Assembly: GCF_036226465.1 (NCBI RefSeq)
Contig: NZ_CP108476.1
Span: 1,798,001-1,862,000, forward strand
Length of the DNA: 64,000 nt
DNA from: Kitasatospora sp. NBC_01250
GTDB lineage: Bacteria; Actinomycetota; Actinomycetes; Streptomycetales; Streptomycetaceae
Direction: 5' to 3'
Shown: in pieces, positions 53,902 through 64,000 of the stretch
Position numbering within the stretch: position 1 is the stretch's first letter
Layout: each line of letters opens with the position of its first letter
Notes under the pieces: model-generated
Told to the model about the DNA's origin: nothing
Database searches by the model: none
What the model saw: only the letters and a program-made list of their open reading frames with translations
Translations under genes and position numbers: made by a program

Positions 53902-55488
53902 GTGACTCTCTCGGTAGCGGCCGTGCTCGCCGAATCGGCGGCCCGGCGACCGGACCACCCGGCGATCACCCTCGGCCGGGAGCAGGTGACCTACCGCGAC
54001 CTGTGGCTGCGGGCCCGCCGGTACGCGAGCGTGCTGGCGGCGCAGGGCATCCGCCCCGGCGACCGGGTCGCGCTGCTGCTGCCCAACGGACTGGCGTTCC
54101 CGCCCGCCTACTTCGCCGTGCTCGCGCTCGGCGCGGTCGTCGTGCCGGTGCACGCGCTGCTCAGGGCGCCGGAGATCGAGTACGTGCTGCGCGACAGCGC
54201 CGCCCGGGTGCTCGTCTGTGCCGGGCCCCTGCTCGCCGAGGGCCGCAAGGGCGCGGAGGTCGCCGGCGTGCCGCTGCTCACGGTGGACGCTCCCGAGGAG
54301 CGCGAGGCGCCGCGGCTGGATCTGCTGGCCGAACGGGCCGAGCCGGTCGCCGGGTACGCGCAGTGCGAGCCAGGGGACCTCGCGGTGGTGCTCTACACCT
54401 CCGGCACCACCGGCCGGCCCAAGGGTGCGATGCTCACCCACCTCAACATCACGATGAACGTCGGCGTCGGGATGCTCTCCCCCTTCGACTTCCGGCCCGA
54501 GGACGTGCTGCTCGGCTGCCTGCCGCTGTTCCACACCTTCGGCCAGATCTGCGGCATGCTCACCTGCTTCCGCGCCGGCGCCGCCATGGTGCTGATGGAG
54601 CGCTTCGACGGCCCCGGCGCCCTGGAGCTGATGGCGGCCCACGGCTGCACGGTGTTCATGGGCGTTCCGACGATGTACCTGGCGCTGCTCGACGCGGCGG
54701 CCCGCGACCCGCGCCGGCCGCCGCTGGACCGTGCCTTCTCCGGTGGCTCGGCGCTGCCGGTCACGGTGCTCCAGGAGTTCCGGGAGACCTTCGGCTGCGA
54801 GATCTACGAGGGCTACGGCCTGACCGAGACCTCGCCGTCGGTCTGCTACAACCAGCGGGCCTGGCCGTGCCGCCCCGGCACGGTCGGCAAGCCGCTGTGG
54901 GGCGTGACGGTGGAGATCGCCCGCGCCGAGCTGGAGGGCCGGATCGAGCTGCTGCCGGTGGGCGAGGTGGGCGAGATCGTCATCCGCGGCCACGGTGTGA
55001 TGGCCGGCTACCTGGGCCGTCCCGAGGCCACCGCCGAGGTGCTGGTGGACGGCTGGTTCCGCTCCGGCGACCTCGGGGTCAAGGACGCGGACGGCTATCT
55101 GTCCGTCGTCGACCGCAAGAAGGACCTGGTGCTGCGCGGCGGCTACAACGTCTACCCGCGCGAGGTCGAGGAGGTGCTGGTGCACCACCCGGCGATCGCC
55201 GAGGTCGCGGTCGTCGGGGTGCCGCACGCGCGGCACGGCGAGGAGGTCTGCGCGGTGGTGCGCGCCCGGCCCGGCGCCGAGCCCGGCGCGGAGCTGGGTG
55301 CGGAGATCGTCGCCTGGAGCAGGCAGCGGCTGGCCGCGTACAAGTACCCGCGGCTGGTGGAGTTCGTCGACGCGTTCCCGCTCGGCCCCAGCGGCAAGGT
55401 GCTCAAGCGCGAGCTGGCGGCCCGGTTCGGCGGCGGCGGCGGCCCCGAAACGCGCCGACCCGACGTTCGCCGACCTGAACTTCGCTGA
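53902..55488 (+). CDS. Acyl-CoA ligase, probably 5-aminolevulinyl-CoA ligase of C5N formation
   Basis: 528-residue ANL ligase with YTSGTTGRPKG, EGYGLTETSPS, RSGDLGVKDADG, VDRKKDLVLRGGYNVYP and terminal Lys in PLGPSGKVLK, the pattern of fatty-acyl-CoA ligases. It follows the ligase-ALAS gene by 91 bp on the same strand, so the two form an operon. In C5N pathways one ligase turns 5-aminolevulinate into its CoA ester, which then cyclises to the aminocyclopentenone; this gene fits that step best. Two GTG codons are possible starts: 53902 is taken because GGAGG then has four spacer bases, whereas 53899 leaves one. The last ~18 residues are a Gly/Arg-rich tail. Confidence 0.87.
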   Translation: MTLSVAAVLAESAARRPDHPAITLGREQVTYRDLWLRARRYASVLAAQGIRPGDRVALLLPNGLAFPPAYFAVLALGAVVVPVHALLRAPEIEYVLRDSAARVLVCAGPLLAEGRKGAEVAGVPLLTVDAPEEREAPRLDLLAERAEPVAGYAQCEPGDLAVVLYTSGTTGRPKGAMLTHLNITMNVGVGMLSPFDFRPEDVLLGCLPLFHTFGQICGMLTCFRAGAAMVLMERFDGPGALELMAAHGCTVFMGVPTMYLALLDAAARDPRRPPLDRAFSGGSALPVTVLQEFRETFGCEIYEGYGLTETSPSVCYNQRAWPCRPGTVGKPLWGVTVEIARAELEGRIELLPVGEVGEIVIRGHGVMAGYLGRPEATAEVLVDGWFRSGDLGVKDADGYLSVVDRKKDLVLRGGYNVYPREVEEVLVHHPAIAEVAVVGVPHARHGEEVCAVVRARPGAEPGAELGAEIVAWSRQRLAAYKYPRLVEFVDAFPLGPSGKVLKRELAARFGGGGGPETRRPDVRRPELR

Positions 55489-55501
55489 GGCAAGTGGCAG
55501 T

Positions 55502-56179
55502 TCACACCGCCAGCAGCCCGTCCTCCAGCGCGCGGACGACGGCCAGGGTGCGGTTGGGGCAGTTCAGCTTGGTCAGCACGTTGCCGACGTGGCGCTTCAC
55601 CCCGTGCTCGGAGATCTCCAGCTGGCGGGAGACCTGCTTGTTGCTCAGGCCCTCGGCCACCAGCCGCAGCACCTCCAGCTCGCGCGGGGTCAGCGCGGCT
55701 CCCGCCGGCGCGCCCACCTGGCCGCCGCGGACCGAGGCCTGGCCGGCCCGCACCAGCAGCTGGCGGGCCAGCGTGCCGGAGACGTGGAACTTGCCCGCCA
55801 TCACGTCGAGGACGGCCTCGCGCAGGGTCTGCGGGTCGAGCTCGGACCAGTCCAGGACGCCCTGGGCCTCGTACTCCGCCAGCGCCGCCGCGTCGATCCC
55901 GTCGGGCCCGTCGACCAGCAGCAGCAGCCGGGCGCCCTGGGCGCAGAGCGCCCGGACGGTCTCCCGGGTGCGGCCGGTGGCCAGCTCGGCCGAGGCGGTC
56001 AGGATCAGGTCGAAGCGCTTCCCTGCCGCCGAACAGGCTTGTCCGCCACCGGGGTTGAACGACTGGACCGCGCCGAGGCGGTCGGGGAAGCGGATCATGC
56101 CCTCGACCCCGAACCGCTGCAGCGCGTTCTCCAGCACCAGGGCGATACTGAGCTGGGTCTGGTCCACCTGAGTTCCCAC
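55502..56179 (-). CDS. Orphan NarL/LuxR-type regulator with degenerate receiver
   Basis: 225 residues. The C-terminal LuxR HTH is clear (LTPRELEVLRLVAEGLSNKQ then ISEHGVKRHVGNVLTKLN). The N-terminal half has the length of a response-regulator receiver, but the usual phospho-acceptor strand reads FDLILTASAE with no Asp at the expected place, and no sensor kinase is nearby. The start is taken at GTG 56179 with AAGGAA upstream; ATG 56209 is in frame but lacks a ribosome site. It converges on the acyl-CoA ligase gene with only 13 bp between stops. A TACGGG direct repeat upstream suggests cluster control. Confidence 0.85.
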   Translation of the reverse strand: MGTQVDQTQLSIALVLENALQRFGVEGMIRFPDRLGAVQSFNPGGGQACSAAGKRFDLILTASAELATGRTRETVRALCAQGARLLLLVDGPDGIDAAALAEYEAQGVLDWSELDPQTLREAVLDVMAGKFHVSGTLARQLLVRAGQASVRGGQVGAPAGAALTPRELEVLRLVAEGLSNKQVSRQLEISEHGVKRHVGNVLTKLNCPNRTLAVVRALEDGLLAV

Positions 56180-56231
56180 GCTTTCGTTCCTTCGACCGAT
56201 CCGGATCAAGACAGTCAGTCACCGGTGGGCC

Positions 56232-56280
56232 AGGCTAACGACGGGGCCTCGGCCGGGACACCCGTAGCCACCCCGTAGCC
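56232..56280 (-). promoter_or_regulatory. Promoter of the orphan regulator with 11-bp GGCTACGGG repeat
   Basis: Minus strand has GGCTACGGG twice at exactly 11 bp (plus CCCGTAGCC at 56272 and 56261). TAGCCT at 56237-56232 lies 23 bp after the second copy. The layout equals that of the AGGGG promoters, but the repeat core differs (TACGGGG rather than TAGGGG). Confidence 0.6.
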
Positions 56281-56406
56281 GACCGCGCACCGCCCTCGTC
56301 CAGGGCGTCGGTGCAGTTCAGCGGCGGTGGGCAACGGCCGCCGAATAGGGGTCGCGGGCGGCGCCGCCGCGCCACCGCACCGGGTGGCGCGGTGGCGCAC
56401 CGGTGC

Positions 56407-59514
<3,108 letters not shown>

Positions 59515-59594
59515 CACAATCTCTTGTGCCGTTCGGCGAACGAGCGCCCGGCACGGTCGTCGGGCGCGAGGTCATCGGGGCCAGGCCCTGAGCA

Positions 59595-59614
59595 CCTGCC
59601 CGGCCCCGGGCAGG
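59595..59614 (-). terminator. GC-rich hairpin between PKS and NRPS genes
   Basis: Nine-base arms CCTGCCCGG and CCGGGCAGG with two bases between, in the 154-bp gap. It may attenuate read-through from the PKS into the NRPS-like gene. No T run is seen. Confidence 0.35.
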
Positions 59615-59668
59615 CCCCAGCACGCTCGGTGCCGGCCCGGGGCCGCGTGAACTCCTCGTGTCAGGTCA

Positions 59669-62600
59669 TCAGTTGCCACTGCCCTGGGAGCGGCCGAGCT
59701 GGTCGTTGATGAAGGCGAAGAGCTCGTCGTCGGAGGCCGCCCTGAGCTGCCCGGTGTCCACCGCACCGGGTCGGCCCTCGGTGCCGGCCGGGACGGCGGG
59801 GCCGCCGATCCTGCCCAGCAGCGCCTCCAGCCGGGCCGCCAGGGTGCCGCGCAGCTCGCCGTCGGCCACCGGAGCCTGGGCGAACACCGCCTCCAGCCGG
59901 TCGAGTTCGGCCAGCAGCGGCTCCGCGCCGGCCGCCGGGGCGGGGGCGACCTCGGCGAGCAGCAGCTCGGCGAGCGCGGCGGGCGTCGGGTGGTCGAAGA
60001 CCAGCGTCGCGGAGAACCGCAGCCCGGTGGCCGCGTTCAGCCGGTTGCGCAGCTCGATGCCGGTCAGCGAGTCGAACCCGAGCTCCTTGAAGGCCCGTTC
60101 GGCCTCGACGGACTCCGGCCCCGAATGCCCGAGCACGGCGGCGACCTGGGTGCAGACCAGCTCCAGCAGCAGCATGCGGCGCTCCGGCTCGCCCAGCCCG
60201 GTCAGCCGCTGCGCCAGCGTCGGCCCCGCAGCCGCGCTCGACGCGATCCGCGCGGCCCGGCGCACGGGGTTGCGCACCAGGCCGCGCAGCAGCGGCGGCA
60301 CGGTGGCCGGGTCGGCGTGGGCGCGCAGCCCGGCGACGTCCAGGCCCATCGGGGCGAGGGTGCTGCGGCCCAGGGCCGCCGCGGTGTCGAGCAGCGCCAA
60401 GCCCTGGCCGGAGGCGAGCGGGGTGATGCCGCCGCGGGCCATCCGCTCCAGGTCCGCCGCGCCGAGCTCGCCGGTCATCCCGCTGCTCTGCGCCCACAGG
60501 CCCCAGGCGAGGGAGAGGGCGGGCAGACCGCGCTGCGCCCGGTGGGTGGCCAGCGCGTCCAGGAAGGCGTTGGCAGCCGCGTAGTTGCCCTGCCCCGCAC
60601 CGCCGAGCGTGCCGGCGACCGAGGAGTAGAGCACGAAGGCCGACAGGTCGAGCCCGGCGGTCAGCTCGTGCAGGTTGAGCGCCGCGTCCACCTTGGGGCG
60701 CAGCACCGCGTCGAGCCGCTCGGGCGTCAGCGCGTCGACCACGCCGTCGTCGAGCACGCCGGCGGTGTGGATGACGGCGGTGAGCGGGCGCTGCAGGGAG
60801 CCGAGCAGCGCGGCGAGTGCGGCGCGGTCGGCCGCGTCACCGGCCGCGACCGTCACGGTGGCACCCGACTGCTCCAGCTCGGCGACGAGTTCGGCCGCGC
60901 CCGGGGCCTGGAGGCCGCGCCGGCTGGTGAGCAGCAGGTGGCGAGCGCCGTGCTCGGTGACCAGGTGCCGGGCGGCCAGCGCCCCGAGGGTGCCGGTCGC
61001 ACCGGTGATCAGCACGGTGCCGTCCGGGTCCAGCGGGGCCGGGACGGTGAGGACGACCTTGCCGATGTGCTTGGCCTGCGAGACGAAGCGGAAGGCCTCC
61101 GGCGCGCGGTGGATGTCCCAGGTCGCGATCGGCAGGTGCGCCAGCGCCCCCTGCTCGAAGAGCGCGAGGACGGCGGCGAGCATCTCGCCGGTGCGCTCGG
61201 GTCCGGCCTCGATCAGGTCGAAGCCCTGGTAGCGCACCCCCGGGTGCTCGGCCGCCACCTGCTCCGGATCGCGGACGTCCGTCTTGCCCATCTCCACGAA
61301 CCGCCCGCCGCGCGGCAGCAGCCGCAGCGAGGCGTCCACGAACTCCCGCGCCAGCGAGTCGAGCACCACGTCCACGCCCCGGCCACCGGTGGCCGCGCGG
61401 AACCGCTCCTCGAAGTCCAGGTCACGCGAGGAGGCGATGTGCTCGTCGTCCAGACCGAGCTCACGCAGCGCGCCCCACTTGCCCGCACTCGCGGTGCCGT
61501 AGACCTCCGCACCCAGGTGCCGGGCCAGTTGCACCGCCGCCATGCCCACACCACCGGCCGCCGCGTGGATCAGCACCGACTCGCCCGCCCGCAGGTCCGC
61601 GAGGTCCACCAGCGCGTAGTAGGCGGTGAGATGGACCACCGGGACGGCCGCCGCCTCGGCGAAGCTCCAGCTCTCGGGCATCCGGGCGATCATCCGGCGA
61701 TCGACCACCGCGACGGGCGCGAAGCCGCCCGACATCATGCCGAACACCCGGTCGCCGACGGCGAGATCGGTGACGTCGGGGGCGACCTCCAGCACCACAC
61801 CGGCGCCTTCCAGCCCCAGCAGCCCGGCGTTGCCCGGGTACATGCCCAGCGCGTTGAGCACGTCACGGAAGTTCAGGCCGGTGGCCCGCACCCCGATCCG
61901 CACGCTGCCGGGCTCCAACGGCGCGACGGCCGCCGGGTGTTCGATGAGCGCCAGGTTGTCCAGGGCGCCCTTGACCGGGATGCCCAGGCGCCAGGCGACC
62001 GCGCCCTCGGGCGGGGTCAGCGCCGCGTCGGTGGCGATGCGCGCCAGCCTCGGTGCATGGCAGGCTCCCTGACGGATCGCCAGTTCGACCTCCGGCAGTG
62101 CCAGGGCGGCGGGCAGGGTGGCGGCCGAGGAGTCGGCGCCGTCGAGGTCGAGCAGCACGAACCGCTCGGGGTTCTCCGCCTGCGCCGAGCGCACCAGACC
62201 CCACAGCGCGGCCCCGGCCGGATCCACCAGCCGCTCCCCCGCCAGCGGCGCCACCGCGCCCCGGGTCACCAGCACCAGCCGGGAGTCCGCGAACCTCGCC
62301 TCGGCCAGCCAGGCCTGCAGCAGGCCCAGCACCCGGTGCGTCACCTCCCGCACCGCAGCGGCCGAAGGACCGCCGGCCGGCACCAGCGGCAGGCAGGGCA
62401 CCAGCACCACCTGCGGCACCACCTCGGCCGCCGCCACCGCCGCCAGGTCCGCGAAGGCCTCGGCGGTGCCGTCCGGCAGCTCCAGCCCGTCGCCGAGCAC
62501 CGCCCAGCGGCCGCTGCGGGCCGCCTCGGCGGCGGTCGGCAGCGCGGTCCACTCGACCGCGAAGAGCGAGTCGTGGTGGGCGGCGCGCGCCGCGTCGCGC

Positions 62601-64000
62601 AGTTGCTCGGCGCCGACCGGGCGCAGCACCAGCGAGTCGACGGTGGCCACCGGCTCCCCGGTGGCGTCGGCGACGGCCAGGGCGATCGTGTCCGTGCCCT
62701 GCGGGGTGATCCGCACCCGCAGGGCGCCGGCCCCGGCGGCGTGCAGGGTCACGCCGCTCCAGGCGAACGGCAGCCGGCCCCCCTCGGCACCGCTGCCCTG
62801 CAGGAAGGTGCCGTGCAGTGCGGCGTCGAGCAGCGCCGGGTGCAGGCCGAACAGGCCCGCCTCCGGCTCGGTGCCCGCGGGCAGCGCGACCTCGACGAAG
62901 ATCTCCTCGCCCAGCTGCCAGGCGGCGGTCAGCCCCTGGAAGGCGGGCCCGTAGGCGAACCCGCCCACGGCCAGGCGCTCGTAGAAGCCGGTGGTCTCCA
63001 GCGGCACGGCCTCGGCCGGCGGCCAGGGGGCGAGCGCACCGGCACCGGCCGGCCGCTCCGCCGCAGCGGTGCCGAGCAGGCCGTCGGCGTGCTTGGTCCA
63101 CGGCTCCTCGGCCGCCGCGTCCTCGGCCCGGGAGTGGATGGACAGCGCCCGGTTGCCCGTCTCGTCGGCAGCGCCCAGCCAGAGCTGGAGCTGGCGGGCG
63201 CCCGTCTGCGGCAGGACGAGCGGGGCCTGGAGGGTCAGCTCCACCACCCGGTCGCAGCCCACCTGGTCACCGGCGCGGACCGCGAGCTCGACGAAGGCGG
63301 TGCCGGGCAGCAGCACGGTCCCGGAGACCGCGTGATCGGCCAGCCAGGGGTGGGTGCGCAGGTCCAGGCGCCCGGTGAACAGGTGGCCGTCCGACTCGGC
63401 GAGCGGGGCGGCGGCACCGAGCAACGGGTGCGCGGGGGCCGCCAGTCCGGCCGAGGCGACGTCGGCGGCCCACAGCGCGGGCGGCTCCAGCCAGTAGCGC
63501 TCGCGCTGGAAGGCGTAGGTGGGCAGGTCGACGCGCCGGGCGCCGGTGCCCGCGAAGACGGCGGCCCAGTCGAGAGCGGCACCGCGCACGTGCAGCCGGG
63601 CGAGGGCGGCGGCGAAGACCGACGCCTCGGCGCGGTCGCGGCGCAGCACGGGGGCGAGGACCGCCTCCTCCTCGGCGCTCACACAGGCCTGCGCCAGCGC
63701 GCTGAGGGTGCCGTCCGGGCCCAGCTCCAGAAAGGCGCGGACGCCGTGGCTCGCCAGCGCCGTGATCGCGTCGGCGAAACGGACGGCCTCGCGCACGTGG
63801 CGCACCCAGTACTCGGGGTCGGTCAGGTCGGCGGACCGGTCGAGCGTGGAGACGATCGGGATCTTCGGCTCGTGGAAGGTCAGTTCGGCGGCGATCGCGC
63901 GGAACTCCGCCAGCATCGGCTCCATCAGCGGCGAGTGGAACGCGTGGCTGACGGTGAGCCGCTTCGTCCTGCGGTCCAGCTTCTCGGCCAGCTCCAGCAC
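59669..64000 (-). CDS. Type I PKS, C-terminal part of a fully reducing module (AT-DH-ER-KR-ACP)
   Basis: The last 1,443 residues of a PKS whose start lies beyond the right edge. Seen are the end of an AT (HAFH near residue 18 of the visible part; malonyl), DH ([11 protein letters not shown] near 223), ER (GLNFRDVL near 707; NADPH loop [13 protein letters not shown]), KR (GATGTLG near 998; LDD, B-type), and ACP (LGFDSL near 1310). A C-terminal docking tail ends [16 protein letters not shown]. The module should give a fully saturated two-carbon unit. Its docking tail resembles that of the four-module PKS, so it hands the chain to another PKS and is not terminal. The first 270 bases are almost identical to AT DNA at 26.9-27.2 kb. 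Confidence 0.96.
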   Translation of the reverse strand: MLELAEKLDRRTKRLTVSHAFHSPLMEPMLAEFRAIAAELTFHEPKIPIVSTLDRSADLTDPEYWVRHVREAVRFADAITALASHGVRAFLELGPDGTLSALAQACVSAEEEAVLAPVLRRDRAEASVFAAALARLHVRGAALDWAAVFAGTGARRVDLPTYAFQRERYWLEPPALWAADVASAGLAAPAHPLLGAAAPLAESDGHLFTGRLDLRTHPWLADHAVSGTVLLPGTAFVELAVRAGDQVGCDRVVELTLQAPLVLPQTGARQLQLWLGAADETGNRALSIHSRAEDAAAEEPWTKHADGLLGTAAAERPAGAGALAPWPPAEAVPLETTGFYERLAVGGFAYGPAFQGLTAAWQLGEEIFVEVALPAGTEPEAGLFGLHPALLDAALHGTFLQGSGAEGGRLPFAWSGVTLHAAGAGALRVRITPQGTDTIALAVADATGEPVATVDSLVLRPVGAEQLRDAARAAHHDSLFAVEWTALPTAAEAARSGRWAVLGDGLELPDGTAEAFADLAAVAAAEVVPQVVLVPCLPLVPAGGPSAAAVREVTHRVLGLLQAWLAEARFADSRLVLVTRGAVAPLAGERLVDPAGAALWGLVRSAQAENPERFVLLDLDGADSSAATLPAALALPEVELAIRQGACHAPRLARIATDAALTPPEGAVAWRLGIPVKGALDNLALIEHPAAVAPLEPGSVRIGVRATGLNFRDVLNALGMYPGNAGLLGLEGAGVVLEVAPDVTDLAVGDRVFGMMSGGFAPVAVVDRRMIARMPESWSFAEAAAVPVVHLTAYYALVDLADLRAGESVLIHAAAGGVGMAAVQLARHLGAEVYGTASAGKWGALRELGLDDEHIASSRDLDFEERFRAATGGRGVDVVLDSLAREFVDASLRLLPRGGRFVEMGKTDVRDPEQVAAEHPGVRYQGFDLIEAGPERTGEMLAAVLALFEQGALAHLPIATWDIHRAPEAFRFVSQAKHIGKVVLTVPAPLDPDGTVLITGATGTLGALAARHLVTEHGARHLLLTSRRGLQAPGAAELVAELEQSGATVTVAAGDAADRAALAALLGSLQRPLTAVIHTAGVLDDGVVDALTPERLDAVLRPKVDAALNLHELTAGLDLSAFVLYSSVAGTLGGAGQGNYAAANAFLDALATHRAQRGLPALSLAWGLWAQSSGMTGELGAADLERMARGGITPLASGQGLALLDTAAALGRSTLAPMGLDVAGLRAHADPATVPPLLRGLVRNPVRRAARIASSAAAGPTLAQRLTGLGEPERRMLLLELVCTQVAAVLGHSGPESVEAERAFKELGFDSLTGIELRNRLNAATGLRFSATLVFDHPTPAALAELLLAEVAPAPAAGAEPLLAELDRLEAVFAQAPVADGELRGTLAARLEALLGRIGGPAVPAGTEGRPGAVDTGQLRAASDDELFAFINDQLGRSQGSGN

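Overview
The window is very G+C-rich actinomycete DNA (Streptomyces or a close relative, judged by codon use and gene content) lying wholly inside one large modular type I polyketide gene cluster. Both edges cut PKS genes. The gene set predicts a linear polyene amide of the aminopolyol/guanidino-polyene type: a nitrogen-bearing starter acid made from a basic amino acid, a long polyketide ending in conjugated double bonds with one alpha-methyl group, and a 2-amino-3-hydroxycyclopentenone (C5N) cap joined as an amide. ECO-02301-like compounds are the closest class I can name; the exact product cannot be read from this window.

Left part (1-13.1 kb) is starter supply and loading. A PKS that begins with an ACP (1-4644, runs off the edge) is the chain-initiating protein. 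Next to it lie an acyl-CoA ligase, a VinK-like discrete acyltransferase, a nitrilase-family amidase and an amino-acid 2-monooxygenase. Together these would convert an amino acid to an amide, then an acid, then an acyl-CoA, then an acyl-ACP. Two membrane PH-domain proteins (YdbS/YdbT type) sit downstream of the ligase and may give self-protection. A short transposase-type HTH gene closes this block.

Middle part (13.1-50.8 kb) holds a LAL-type LuxR activator, a type II thioesterase, and two large leftward PKS genes. One has four KS-AT-DH-KR-ACP modules. The other has two such modules plus a chain-terminating TE. The last AT carries the methylmalonyl signature; all other ATs seen carry the malonyl signature. 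These six consecutive DH-KR modules predict up to six conjugated double bonds next to the carboxyl end.

Right part (51-64 kb) holds the C5N genes: an AMP-ligase fused in frame to a 5-aminolevulinate synthase, followed by a second acyl-CoA ligase. Then come an orphan NarL/LuxR regulator, a C-A-PCP protein, and the C-terminal part of a fully reducing PKS module (AT-DH-ER-KR-ACP with a docking tail).

Five promoter regions share G-rich AGGGG direct repeats, mostly 11 bp apart, and a sixth has a TACGGGG variant. In five of the six a TAGNNT-like -10 box lies 22-24 bp after the last repeat; at the large PKS promoter it lies 26 bp after. This looks like the binding signature of a cluster-specific activator and ties starter supply, loading, elongation and the orphan regulator into one regulon. 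No tRNA, rRNA, CRISPR array or complete insertion sequence was seen.
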